This document shows positions 43,875 to 55,750 of a DNA stretch of 64,000 nucleotides, in pieces. Source of the stretch: Ilex aquifolium. Lineage: Eukaryota > Streptophyta > Magnoliopsida > Aquifoliales > Aquifoliaceae. The first letter of the stretch is position 1, and each line of letters starts with the position of its first letter. The stretch spans positions 18,970,064 to 19,034,063 of the forward strand of contig OX637397.1 of assembly GCA_951799425.1 (NCBI GenBank). The letters run 5' to 3'. A program made the position numbers and the translations under genes. The notes beneath the pieces were generated by a model, which had not been told where the DNA came from, searched no databases, and saw only the letters and a program-made list of their open reading frames with translations.

Positions 43875-45328
43875 TGTAACGCCCCAAAAACCGGGGGTCC
43901 TTAATTTAACAAAATTCGGGCAGAGTCTCCTTTGTTCGGGGAGCTCTACCCAAAACACAACTTGTACAATTATACTACATTGACCACACCGGGTCCATTT
44001 ATCCATATTCATATAATCACATGCAATTTTTCTTTTACATTAAAACAGTCCATATCCACTTTGGACGACATTACTATCTAAAACCCTTCACATCATGAGA
44101 GCAACTAATAAATTCCATCCATAAAGAAATTTCATTCATCATACATGATAGCTACAACATCATCTCAAAAGATTATGCAAATCATGGTCATTGTATCCAA
44201 AAAAATATGTCAAACTATGACAATTACATCCAAAGGAATCAAACTTGTCTTGCAGCGGAATAACCAAAAATATTAGACATTACATTGTCTCAAAATAAAC
44301 TTACTAGGGTAGAACCTAAGAGCATGTAGCTCTAGGCATCAATCTCGGGATCCACGTTCCAGTCTATTGGAGCTTCTCATTGTGCCAGCTCATCAACTCT
44401 AAGCTCCTCCTCTAGGCCATAATCTGAAAAGGGATATTGTTTGTAGGGGGTGAGCACTAAGCTCTGTAGGAAAATCCTTCCAAACTCGAACAAGGTTTAG
44501 AAACATATAAAACAAGTCTGTCTCGTTTCACAAATATCATATATATAACTTTTGAAGGAAAATCGTGACATTTTAATAGATCTCTAGTTTACGAACAGCA
44601 ATAAAGTTAAACGGAGAGGTGAAATCAATTACCAACATGGAGCCATACAATTTCTCAAAAGTAAATCAATAACCCACACATGATATAATATTGTTCTCTT
44701 TGGCATGAACATCCTTACAAGGAACCTCTCACCCTCAAGGTCTTGTTTCTTTGGCATGAGCATCTTTATAAGGAACCTCTCACCCTCAAGATTTGGTTTC
44801 TCAAGCATCCTTACAAGGATCTCACATCAGCCCCGAAATTTACTGTTCATGGACTGTTTTGGTCTTCTCCGAAATTATGATTTTGCCACTAAGAATCTAC
44901 AATTTGATCTATATGACTATCCTAAGGTTTTTCGACGTTCCGGATTCATTTTTAATGTTATTTTAACCTAAAAATATTTAATTTTATGATTTATTTCAAA
45001 ATTAAAGTAAATTTACACTCGAAACACTAAAATTACTATTTTATTCCTCTGAACCGCTATATGTGCTAAACGGCTATTCCAAGTTTTTCGGATCTCTTAG
45101 GTTCAATGATAATATTATTTTGACCTAAAAAAAAATTAATATTTTTACTTAGTTGATTTTATCAATTTTAAACACCTCCAAAAAAAATTAAATTTCACAA
45201 TCAATTTGCCTCCCTAGTATTTATTCCTACTATTACAATCTATAGGTTTCATGCATACCTCATCACCTATATTAGCATTTCAAAAATTATTACTTACTAT
45301 ATATAAGATAAGAGTGTGGGGGTTTACA
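43875..45328 (-). repeat. E3 right (5') LTR with a 620-bp deletion
   Basis: 1,454 bp. It matches the left LTR up to ACAAGGAtctcACATCAGCCCC near 44815-44828, where about 620 bp are missing, including two repeat units. Because this is the 5' LTR, the deletion may have removed promoter sequence and happened after insertion. Confidence 0.9.
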
Positions 45329-46740
45329 ACATCTTCCTTGTATTCAACCGTTCTCCTGTAGGCAAGTCAATACTCAAAACATGTTCTAGATTATCAAATT
45401 CTAATCCTAATGTAACAGCATATGCAGTGCATATGAAGGAATGCGTGGCATCGAGATCAAATAAAATACATTCCCAAGACTTATAGAGAAGAACAATACA
45501 TTCCACGACTACATTAGAAGCATCTTCCTTTTGTTGGGTCAAAGCAAAAACCCTTCCTTAATTGGTGCCCCCTGGTGCTATAACACCTAGAGTTTTCTGT
45601 TGTGGTGGCTTCTGTGGTGGGGGCTTGTTGTATTTGGCTCTCTGAAATTTGGGTATTCTTTTGGGGTGGAAAGATTGGACAATGGTTTCGAATATGCCCC
45701 AGACCTCCATAAACAAAACAAGCCCATGTGTATGCTCCAACCTTCTCCTGTAAGCCCCCAACTACTCGAGTTGCCTGAAGTCTATGTCCAACCACCTGGT
45801 CTGGGCGACAGTAGGGTGTTGCCCTTTGCACTCCGCCACTACTAGGACCAATCTTGATGGGACCTTCTTTTGCCAAATCTGCTGTTGCTAATTTTCCTCC
45901 ATGTATCTCTCTACAAATGCAGACTAATCAACCAGATTTCATAATCCCTAATCTTTAGAGCAACCAACTTCTCTTGTATGGCCGACCTCAAACCTTAATC
46001 AAACCTCTTGACCCTCTTGGCCCCTGTCGCAACAAACCCCGATGCCTAATGGGATAGCTTATCAAACCTGCCTTCATACTAAGCTACGATCATGCTATTT
46101 TGCCACAGTACCAAGAAATCTACACTCATCCTTTCCTTTAACAATTCAGGAAAATACCTGTCCTGAAATATCTGGTTGAACTCTTCTCAATTCATTGCAT
46201 CAATATTCCTCATTCTTTTCATAGAGTCCCACCAATGATCTGTCTCTCCTTCTAGCAAATATGTAGTAAGGCCAACCCACAGATCCTTTGCAACTTACAT
46301 GCTATCACACATCTTCTTCACCCTGCGAATCCACTTATCCACATCCGGAGACTTGGAGCTTCCCTTAAAGTAGGTGGGCGTTGTCTCAGTTCACTGACCC
46401 TTGCACCAACAGTTGTTCAACCTCGTTGTGGTTAGGGTTGTTGCCATTATGGTTCTATACTAGAATGGTAAGCTCCCTCAAGCACTGGTAGATGCCATTC
46501 GTGGCATCCTGAGGTGGTGGTGGGGGATTTGTTGGGCATTCACGTCCTTGTATCCCTTTCATTCTACATAGCAAAGAATGGTTTAATTTCCTTTATTACG
46601 CCATAGATCCCAAGTCACACTTAAATAAAAAACCCATAATTTCCATAAGATTCAAGTCTAGAATTTTCTCAACCTAATCTAATATTCCAATGGTAATCCA
46701 CAACCTACAACTTTCATGTAAGACTTATTCCAAGGCTCTA
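45329..46740 (-). pseudogene. gag: E4 protease N-terminus and gag
   Basis: Continues E4 beyond E3. Minus strand: CILFDLDATHSFI (protease active site with Gly lost: D-L-D-A), LEHVLSIDLPTGERL, then gag CFVYGGLGHIRNHC (zinc knuckle with the second Cys changed to Tyr) and, with many stops, the capsid domain to about 46560. Right of it lies leader and a PBS remnant (46735-46746). Much more decayed than E3. Confidence 0.8.
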
Positions 46741-46750
46741 ATACCAAACT

Positions 46751-48385
46751 TGTAACGCCCAAAAATCCACCCTAGAAGACATTATTATCTATACAACATT
46801 TAACCATGAGAGCATCTAATAAAACGATAAACCAAAAGAAATCCATTCATGATTCATAGCATATAAATCATAATCCAAAAACCAATATGCCAAACCTTGG
46901 CACTTACATCCAAAAACTGAATAAAATATTATTTCAAAAAACTAACTAACTACTGAATGTTTAGTGCATCATTCACCAAAAAAACTCAAAAGTCATCATC
47001 TATGGTAGTATCTCTAAACATCTGTCTCAGGATCCGTATTCCTGTCAGTCTGACCTTCCCAATTTACTTGCTCATCCAACTCAAGCTCCTCCTCTAACCC
47101 TTAATATGAAAAAAGATGTTATTGTAGGGGAGTGATCACTAAGACCTATAGGAAAATCCTCCTAGGGTCGAACAAAGTTTTGAAAACATATAACATAGTT
47201 TGGTCTCATTTTACAAAATATCACGTATAACTTTTGAAATAAAATAGTGACAATTTATTAGACCTCAAGTTTACATAAGTGCAATAATATAAATGAAGAA
47301 GTAAAACCAATTTTTAAATAATAAACCATTGCCAACAACATATCTCAGGTACGTAGTAAGACTAGTATGAATACACACATTCAAAATATTCTAGCCCCCC
47401 TACACACACACACAATCCTCGCAAAGATACACAATTTTTAGAAGGGTGTATACCGACGCATTGGCAGTGACGAATCAAACTTAGGAATAGTTTACCAACC
47501 CCCAGCCTCAGATACCCATGAGTGAATAATGGTTTGGTCCTCGTAAGGCACCAACCCCACTACGAGTGATAGGGAACCTTCAAACCCACTTGAGGTAAAA
47601 AATGCATCTACCCACTCTATGATACCCAGTCAACGGTCACCCGTGTTATCAAACCACTCATACAATAGATACTATACCAAACTAATTCACCAAATCACAT
47701 GCAAACCAAACAACATACTTTTTGCATATTTTTTTCCAATGGACCAATTCAAAAAAATATGCAAGAGATCATCAAGAACATAATATTTATTGTTCAAAAC
47801 AAGACACTAATGTTTTTAAATCAAGAACAATGATACCATATGTAAAGCCTATATTTCTTGAAAACTAGGATTCTGATAATAAGACCGAGAGTTTTATAGC
47901 TATCAAATAATAATCTCATTCAAAACATGATCCAATTTGCAAAAAAAAAATCAAGAACCATTGATTACATATCATATAAATACTATTTAGAATCAAAATA
48001 TACATAAATATTAACCCTAGCCTTAATGAACGAGTTTACAAAGAAACCCCAACCTTAATTCTCATAGACTTTGATCCTAATGCGTTTTGATGTGATTTTC
48101 CCATGTTAATCTGTTAAAATATCTCCCTCTTTCTTCTCCCCAACTCCTTTTAGCTTTCTAGGGTTGAAATAATGCTTAAAATAGACTAAAACCCATTCCT
48201 GGGTATTTATAGAACCAAAATAGGAGAAAAACGCTAAAAACTAATCAAGCTAAACTCGATGGCACGTCTGGACGCACAAATTTCGTCTCGACGGTCCAAA
48301 ATCTCTACCCATATGTTAATCTGTGCGTTCAAACACAGATTTCCCATTCGAATAGGCATAAATAGGTGCGTTCGGATGCACAATT
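46751..48385 (-). repeat. E4 right (5') LTR, truncated
   Basis: Begins TGTAACGCCC. It follows the left LTR through 'GTGCGTTCGGATGCACAATT' at 48367-48386, then jumps to unrelated GC-motif/pyrimidine sequence, so the last 500 bp or so of the LTR are missing. Confidence 0.8.
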
Positions 48386-48900
48386 TTCTTCCTTTGGCCT
48401 GGGCGCCGCCTTCTTCATTTTCTTTTTTTTCTTTTTTTTTCTTCTTTCCCATGGGCTGGGCGCCGCCTCCTCCTTCTCTCTCTCTCTTTTTTTTTCTTCT
48501 TTCTTCTTTCTTCCTTTTGGCTTGGGCGCCGCCTCCTTCTTCATTTTTTTTTCTTTTCTCTCTTGGGTGCTGGCCTCCTGGGCGACGCCTCCTTTTTTTT
48601 TTTATGTGCTTTTCTTCCCTTTGGGCGACGCCTTCTAGCTCCTTTTTTTTTTTCTCTCTCTTTCTTCTTGGACTCTGCCTCCTGGACTCCTTTTTTTTTT
48701 TTTTTTTTGGCCTCCTTTGGGCGAGAAGGAGACTCCTCTTCTGGGCGAGAGGGAGAGCTACAGTGGGTGCCACCTGGAGGCTGGTAGGGTGCTTTGAGTG
48801 ACGCCAAGAGGTTGGCAGGGCGCCTTGGGCTACGCCAGAGGCCTTGAGCGCTGCTATGTTTGGGCAACGCCTTGAGTCTTGCTATGGGCAGCGCCTCTCT
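48386..48900. repeat. Array of GGGCGCCGCC motifs in pyrimidine tracts
   Basis: TGGGCGCCGCC or TGGGCGACGCC recurs at about 48400, 48449, 48526, 48582 and 48624, separated by long CT/T-only tracts. Weaker forms (GGGCTACGCC, GGGCAACGCC) continue to about 48900. The spacing is 44-77 bp. Long frames run through it on both strands (Lys/Arg/Glu-rich one way, Phe/Ser/Leu-rich the other) because one strand is nearly free of purines. These are composition artefacts. Similar motifs occur in the E6 LTR (59080-59170). Confidence 0.7.
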
Positions 48901-49033
48901 AGTGCTTGGTCATTAGCTGACCCTATCTCTGATTACAGGCGTCATGTTGATAGAGCGATGATGGAGACTCCCTGTGCTTTTAGGGTGGTGTCTTCTCCTC
49001 CTCCCAAGAGGGCGAGGTTTGATGCCCCCGGTG
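48901..49033. other. Left part of the sequence interrupted by E5
   Basis: A plus-strand frame reads SDYRRHVDRAMMETPCAFRV then SPPPKRARFDAPG, up to the E5 insertion. The text resumes at 55746. I do not recognise the protein. If E6 once extended this far, it would be on the strand expected for an antisense ORF. Confidence 0.35.
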
Positions 49034-50382
49034 TGTTGTCCGAATTTGATATTGACAATTTACGTGCAAGTATACACGATCAACAAGTAATAAAGTGATA
49101 AGTAGAGTATCGTTCCCACGGAGAATTATTGCTAATAACTTCCAAGTACTAACTTTATATCAATTCAATTTTATTTGAACAATTGGAATTGAACTATGAA
49201 ATTACTAATTTAAAACTAAATCTAAAATTAATAATCAAGGATTGAATTTACCGGATAAAAGAAGCTAAGATTACAACTTTCTCTAATGCTTCGTATAAAT
49301 CTTTCCACTCTCTTTCCAGTTAATTGATCAAATTAAGTTGTTAACTAAGACTTCAAAATTATTTATCAAACTTCTTCCGATATTTAGATAAGTATATCTC
49401 TCCCAATTAAATTACTATATTCCTATGCAAAATAAGTTGGAAAAGATTCATTAAGTTCAAACTCTCATAAAAGTTACACACGGCATATAGGTATATTCTT
49501 ATCCTATACACAAACCCGGCAATTCAATCCTAAGAAGAATTAACCAGACGCATGTCATCATATTCAGATCTAAACCTAGAATTCATCTTCCAATTTCATC
49601 AAAGTTATCGAATTAATTGTTGGCCACACAATCATATATTAAGCACAAAATATGAAAAACAACTCATGTATGATCAATAGAACTAGAATCGAGAGTAGAT
49701 CAATTTAACTAGACATTAGGTTCCGTTGCAATCTTAATAAAAATTTAGTTCATAATGTAATTGAAAAACATCATCCTCAAATTAAACAACATCTCACAAA
49801 ATCAAGAACTAAAAGTAAGAGAAAATGAATGAAAACTTAGTTGCAATCTTCAATTTCTCTCTAGACTTCAATCCCGATTTTCTTCATGTCAGTTCCTTCG
49901 ATTCTTGTCTTCAATTTTCTATCAATCCTTGGTCTTCTTCTTATGTTTTCAGCCCCCAAAATCAGTCTATATATATCCCCCTCAAACCCTAGCATATATG
50001 AGGCATTATAGTCTAATTTCGAGTCAAAACAAGTCATAATTCGCGTCCAACTTTCAACACAAGCGCAGCTGCGCTGGAAAGGCGCTGGATCAGCGCTGAA
50101 TGGGCAGTAAGTGGGCGCCCCTGCGCTGAAAAGGCGCTGGAACAGCGCTGCCCCCTTTTAAGCCTAAAGCCTCCCTTGTTGCCTAGCTTTTAAAAATCCA
50201 ACATTTAGGCTCCAAATTGACCTTGTTTCCTTCCAAATGATCTTGTTTACTTCAAAATGATGATTCCTACCAAATAACATCAAAACACACAAAACAAATA
50301 AAAAAGAACATAAAATAATTGAAAACTTGCAAATTCCTCAAGCTGGAAATACTCAATTCGTAGGTATAAAACTCACTCATCA
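49034..50382 (-). repeat. E5 left (3') LTR
   Basis: It matches 54398-55745 with scattered, mostly transition differences. At 50065-50150 there is a GC-rich patch with GCGCTG or GCGCAG repeated many times. The 3-bp uncertainty at the outer end is because one copy reads TGTTGTCC and the other TCTTGTCC. Confidence 0.9.
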
Positions 50383-51864
50383 AATACCCCCAAACTTAAA
50401 TGTTTGTTTGTCCTCAAGCAAAATACTAAGAACAAAAACTATAAAAATTAATTCTAACAACTACTCAAACAATGAATCAATATGAATTTGAATAATGGCC
50501 CCAAAAAGTTACTACAAATAATAATTCACGGGAAACTTCAAAACAGTGCAAAGTCCAACAGCTCAACATACTCCTTAATTTTACCTCCGCTCATGACCCT
50601 TTAAATACATGTGGATATTCGAACTGTTTAAACTAGCCATCACCCAGATAAATTTACGTAGTCAAGTGCTCCATAAGAGATACTCAATATCAACTCTATA
50701 AACTTACGTTTCACATCAACCTCTACTAATTAAGGCAAAACATATAACTAGAAGGTACAAAGATTATAATTTTTTTTTCTCTTTTTTTTTCGTTTCTCTC
50801 TCTCTCTCTCTTTTCTTCTTTTTCATTTGTTTGGTGAGTGCATTTTATGCTCCATCTCACCTCCTATTGAACGAGTGCGTTTTACGCTCCATCTCTACTC
50901 ACTACATGCCCCTTTCTTGTTTCTTGTCTTCCTATTTTTTTTTTCTAACTCATAAAGGATCAAATTAAAATAATTTTTTCAAAAACTCCTTTTTTTTTTT
51001 TATACTAACCCATCATAACCAATATTTCCCCCAAACTTATATGAATGCCTAAACTTTGCTTTGAATGATGCTTAAATAAATTTTCTAGAGTTTCACTGAT
51101 ATCTCCCACAAGCACTTAGCCAAATAAATTATCTAGATGATAACTAACCAAACAGATGGATATGTGCTCATGCATGAAAACAAAATCCTAACCAGTGTAA
51201 AACCAACTAGTATGTTAAACTACAAACTCAACATGTTCATTAATTTCCCTTGAATTAACAATTAATCAATTTCATCATTGGCCATGATCAAATGAAAAAA
51301 AAAAATCATAACCAGTGTAAAACCAACTAGTATGTTAAACTACAAACTCAACATGTTCATCAATTTCCCTTGAATTAACAATTAATCCATTTCATCATTG
51401 GCCATGCTCAAATTCACTCAACCCATTGCTCAAATTGTACTAAAACAGGCAATCTAAATGCATACCTAATAATACAAATGCAAACAAGAAAACACCCCCA
51501 AACATAAACTAAACATTGTCCTCAATGTATAAAGTAGGAAAAAGTAAGACAGAGGACTTCCCTGAGACTTCGCTAGTTCGCATCATCGTCAGCGTCCTCG
51601 TCATCCACTGAGTCGGGAGTGTATTCGGGAAACATAGGTGGACTGTTCTTGGCTCCTAGTAAGGCTTTGTGTGTGCTCCAACTTTATGTTCAATCCTTGG
51701 GACCTGCAAGCAATTGACATACCAATTAAAATGCACTAACTAACTACATTATTTCTTATAAAAAACTAAATTAAAATAAAATAAAATAAAACTTAGAAAC
51801 TAAAATTTCGGTTGCCTCCCAATTAGCGTTTGTTTTATAGTCATCAGCCTGGCTACTCCCTGTT
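50383..51864 (-). other. E5 3' non-coding region
   Basis: No long frame. It contains the polypurine complement (50383-50397), T/CT-rich low-complexity tracts (50770-50830, 50930-51000), a direct duplication of about 105 bp (51190-51295 and 51308-51413) and, at 51580-51640, a short minus-strand frame ending in an acidic tail (VDDEDADDDAN). That tail may be the end of a lost extra ORF. Confidence 0.65.
51190..51413. repeat. Direct duplication in E5, two units of about 105 bp
   Basis: 'TAACCAGTGTAAAACCAACT ... TTGGCCATG' is repeated almost exactly, the units separated by a short A-run (51294-51305). Confidence 0.88.
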
Positions 51865-54159
51865 TCATCCCAGGTCGGCAAGGGTAATTGAGGTCTTTTG
51901 AGGATCAATGTCGCCACCCCAATAGTGCTTCAGTCTCTGCCCGTTCACTTTGAAAGTTCTCTTTGACTTGGCTTCCTCGACTTCAACCGCTCCATGTGGG
52001 AACACCTCCTCTTTATATAGCTTGTCGTTCTTAAGAGAATTTGAAATACAGCTTCCTATGAATACCCCATTCACTGCATCTTCCACCACATCAACCCGAA
52101 AACATTCTTCCGCTTCATTTGGAAATTTCATAGCTGAAAATACATTGAATGTAACCTCTTGATCTTGGACTCGCATTGTTAGCTCACCTCTTTGTACATC
52201 GATAAGTGTTCTCCCCGTTGCTAAAAATGGTCGCCCAAGAATAATAGGTATTTCTCTATCCTCCTCACAATCTAAGACTATGAAATCAGCTGGAAAAATG
52301 AACTTATCCACTTTAATTAGAACGTCCTCAACTATGCCCCTTGGATAAGTGAGTGATCTATCTGCAAGCTGCAATGTGATGTTAGTAGGCTTCGCTTCCT
52401 TCAAACCCAATTGCTGATAAATTGAGAGTGGCATCAAGTTAATACTAGCTCCCAAGTCACACAATGCCTTCCCAAAAAATTGACTGCCTATTGTGCATGG
52501 AATTGTAAAGCTACCCGGATCTTTGAGCTTTGGTGGTAGCTTCTTTTGAAGAATAGCACTGCACTCATCCGTAAGTGCCACTATCTCAAAATCGCCTAAT
52601 TTTCTCTTCTTTGACAAGATTTCCTTCAAAAAGTTCACATAGTTAGACATGTTTTCAACTGCTTCTGCGAAAGGTATATTTATTTGGAGTTTCTTAAACA
52701 CTTCCATGAATTTACAGAACTTTTTATCCCACTTCTGTTTTTGCAAACGTTGTGGAAACGGCACGGGAGACACAATAGGTCTCGAATTGCCTCCATTAGA
52801 CTTTACAACTGGATCACTTTCCTTCTTCTCATGTTCCACATTCTTGCTAGCTTTTATTTCACCCTTGCTATTAACTCCACGTGACTGTTTTGGAGTTTCA
52901 CCAACAACCTCAGGTAACTCTTTTCCACTTCGTAATGCAATAGCATTGCAGTGCTCCTTACCTTCCCTCTTAGGATTGATCTCTGTATCACTCGGTAGAG
53001 TGCCTTGAGGTCGGTTGTTAATGGCAGTAGCAAGTTGACTCATTTGGTTTTCCAGGTTTCGGATTGATACATCTAGATTGTTCATCCTTGTCTCATTCTG
53101 TGCTATGTACCTGGAAAGCAGCTCCTCCAAATTTGACTTATTTTCCTGCTATGGTGGAGCTTGATTCTGAAAGCCTGGTGGGTATGATTGTGTTGGAGCA
53201 GAAGTTTGGGCTTGATTATTATTCCAGGACAAGTTCGGATGAGTCCTCCAACCAGGGTTATAACTGTTGAAATTATTGCCATGTTGTTGCCTGTTGAAGT
53301 TACCAATGTATTGTACCTACTCTGCATTAATTGCACATTGATCACTCGGATGGTTTCCTGCACACAATTCACAAACAACTACCACACTCTGAATAGGTTG
53401 CACCCCTAGAGCATCAATCTTCTTTGTCAACGTAGTAACCTGTGCAGCCAGTGCAGTAACTACATCAACTTCATAAATCCCTGTTACCTTTGGATGATTG
53501 ATCCTTGTAGAGGGCCACTGATAATTATTAGCAGTCATTGTCTCTAATAACTCGTATGCTTCATCGAAATTCTTTTCCATGAATGCCCCTCCTGCAGTTG
53601 CATCGATACTAGTTCGGGTAGCACTAAACAACCCGTTGTAGAACATTTGAACTTGCAACCAATTAGGAATACCATGGTGAGAGCATTGTTGGAGTAAGTC
53701 TTTGAATCGCTCCCAAGCTTCATAGAGAGTCTTAGAATCATGTTGTGCGAATGAAGTGATGTCGTTCCTCATCCTTGCCGTTTTAGCTGGTGGAAAGAAT
53801 TTAGCTAAGAATTTTTGAGCTAAATCTGACCACGTAGTAATAGAACCCGGCGGCAATGAGTGCAACCAACTATTTGCCTTATCACGAAGTGTGAAAGGAA
53901 AAAGTCGGAGTCTAATCACATCTTCAGAAACCCCATTATACTTGAACGTGTCGAAAATCTCCAAAAAACTCACCAAATGATTGTTTGGGTCATCGTTAGG
54001 CAAACCCCCAAACTGCACTGAATTCTGAATCATTTGGATAGTACCCGGCTCGATCTCAAAACTATTTGCTTGAATTGCGGGCCTTTGGATGCTCGATTGT
54101 ATTTCCGTAACAAGCGGCATAGTATAATCCCTTAGCGATTTTTGTTCTTCTTCAGCCAT
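51865..54159 (-). pseudogene. gag: E5 gag-protease fused to the pol C-terminus
   Basis: A single minus-strand frame of 765 codons from ATG 54159 (MAEEEQKS) to 51865. Capsid domain: WSDLAQKFLAKFFPPAKTAR, LYEAWERFKDLLQQCSHHG, FDEAYELLETMTANNYQW. A CCHC-like CELCAGNHPSDQC follows, then a Gln/Asn linker and the protease KALCDLGASINLMPLSIYQQ and [18 protein letters not shown]. After FNVFSAMKFPNEAEECFRVD the frame passes, without RT, to TFKVNGQRLKHYWGGD, the known end of Athila pol. Only two stops occur, TAG 53317 and TAG 53149, both in Gln-rich places where CAG fits. Length would be about 1,500 codons or more in an autonomous relative. Confidence 0.88.
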
Positions 54160-54374
54160 AATTTCTTGATTATTTACTTCTTGACACTACTTTCGCAAGT
54201 TTCGGCACCTTCTCTCGGTTTCGTCTTCGTACGGTAGTAGCTCCTGACCTTTAGATCGTGTTAGCATCCAAAATTCAAGAGTGCTTGCGAAAACAATTAA
54301 AACAGAAAATTAAATAAGTTTAAACTAAGATCAAACTGGTTGAAATTAACATTGAAATAATTACTAGAATAATT

Positions 54375-54391
54375 CTCCGGCAACGGCGCCA
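54375..54391 (-). other. E5 primer-binding site
   Basis: The plus strand shows the complement of TGGCGCCGTTGCCGGAG, a tRNA-Asp-type Athila site, six to nine bases from the LTR depending on the boundary chosen. Confidence 0.88.
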
Positions 54392-54397
54392 AAAACT

Positions 54398-55745
54398 TCT
54401 TGTCCGAATTTGGTATTGACAATTTACGTGCAAGTATACATGATCAACAAGTAATAAAGTGATAAGTAGAATATCGTTCCCACGGAGAATTATTGCTAAT
54501 AACTTCCAAGTACTAACTTTATATCAATTCAATTTTATTTAAACAATTGGAATTGAACTATGGAATTACTAATTTAAAACTAAATCTAAAATTAATAATC
54601 AAGGATTGAATTTACCGGATAAAGAAGTTAAGATTATAACTTCCCATAATGCTTCGTATAAATCTTTTCACTCTCTTTTCAGTTAATTGATCAAATTAAG
54701 TTGTTAACTAAGACTTTAAAATTATTTATCAAACCTCTTCCGATAGTTAGATAAGTATATCTCTCCCAATTAAATTACTATATTCCTATGCAAAATAAGT
54801 TGGAAAAGATTCATTAAATTCAAACTCTCATAAAAGTTACACACGGCATATAGGTATATTCCTATTCTATACACAAACCCGGCAATTCAATTCTAAGAAG
54901 AATTAACCAGACGCATGTCATCATATTCAGATCTAAACCTAGAATTCATCTTCCAATTTCATCTAAGTTATCAAATTAATTGTTGGCCACACAATCATAT
55001 ATTAATCACAAAATATGACAAACAACTCATGTATGATCAATAGAACTAGAATCGAGAGTAGATCAATTTAACTAGACATTAGGTTCCGTTGCAATCTTAA
55101 TAAAAATTTAGTTCATAATGTAATTGAAAAAAATCATCCTCAAATTAAATAACATCTCAAAAAATCAAGAACTAAAAGTAAGAGAAAATGAATGAAAACT
55201 TAGTTGCAATCTTCAATTTCTCTCTAGACTTCAATCCCGATTTTCTTCGTGTCGGTTCCTTCGATTCTTGCCTTCAATTTTCTATCAATCCTTGGTCTTC
55301 TTCTTATGTTTTCAACCCCCAAAATCAGTCTATATATATCCCCCTCAAACCCTAGCATATATGAGGCATTAGAGTCCAATTTCGGGTCAAAATAAGTCAT
55401 AATTCGCGTCCAACTTCCAACACAAGCGCAGCTGCGCTGGAAAGGCACTGGATCAGTGCTGAATGGGCAGTAAGTGGGCGCCCCTGCGCTGAAAAGGAGC
55501 TGGAAGAGCGCTACCCCCTTTTAAGCCTAAAGCCTCCCTTGTTGCCTAGCCTTCAAAAATCTAACATTTAGGCTCCAAATTGACCTTGTTTCCTTCCAAA
55601 TGATCTTGTTTACTTCAAAATGATGATTCCTACCAAATAACATCAAAACACACAAAAAATATAAAAAAGAACATAAAATAATTGAAAACTTACAAATTCC
55701 TCAAGCCGAAAGTACTCAATTCGTAGATATAAAACCTACTCATCA
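54398..55745 (-). repeat. E5 right (5') LTR
   Basis: Second LTR of E5, ending TACTCATCA before the CAGTG flank. Confidence 0.9.
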
Positions 55746-55750
55746 CAGTG

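Larger units (their letters stand above)
37054..45328 (-). mobile_element. E3: Tekay/Del-like Ty3/gypsy chromovirus, minus strand
   Basis: LTRs 37054-39125 and 43875-45328 start TGTAACGCCCC and end GGGGGTTTACA. They are flanked by perfect ACATC duplications (37049-37053, 45329-45333). A perfect initiator-Met PBS (complement of TGGTATCAGAGC) is at 43858-43869, and a polypurine-tract complement, ATCCACCCCCCCTTA, at 39126-39140. Gag-pol runs right to left in a single frame from 43741 to about 39800. Six stops lie in its path and two indels occur in the integrase. It sits inside E4, a member of the same or a related family. The right (5') LTR lacks about 620 bp present in the left. Confidence 0.93.
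6647..48385 (-). mobile_element. E4: old Tekay/Del-like Ty3/gypsy chromovirus, minus strand, host of the nest
   Basis: Left LTR: 6647-7022 continuing at 30876-32534. Interior: 32535-46750. Right LTR: 46751 to about 48385, truncated. The right LTR starts TGTAACGCCC next to a degraded initiator-Met primer-binding site (46735-46746, one mismatch to TGGTATCAGAGC reversed). The left LTR ends TTACA next to a CCACCCCCT polypurine-tract complement. Reading leftward from the right LTR come gag, protease, RT, RNase H, integrase and a chromodomain-type tail, as in Tekay/Del. All are full of stops and gaps. Later insertions: E1 in the left LTR, a solo LTR in RT and E3 in the gag-protease junction. The loss of the right LTR end hides its target duplication. 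Confidence 0.8.
49034..55745 (-). mobile_element. E5: internally deleted, non-autonomous Athila-type element, minus strand
   Basis: LTRs about 49034-50382 and 54398-55745 (roughly 1.35 kb, inner end TCATCA). They are flanked by CGGTG (49029-49033) and CAGTG (55746-55750), a target duplication with one transition. PBS complement is at 54375-54391 (TGGCGCCGTTGCCGGAG, tRNA-Asp type). Polypurine complement AATACCCCCAAACTTA follows the left LTR. The coding part holds only gag and protease joined in frame to the last residues of pol. RT, RNase H and integrase are absent. It would need proteins from an intact relative to move. Confidence 0.9.

Noticed and set aside
48234..48801. Long overlapping frames on both strands (Lys/Arg/Glu-rich one way, Phe/Ser/Leu-rich the other)
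   Set aside because: They arise because one strand is almost purine-free over 400 bp, which removes stop codons. No start context, domain or conserved pattern.
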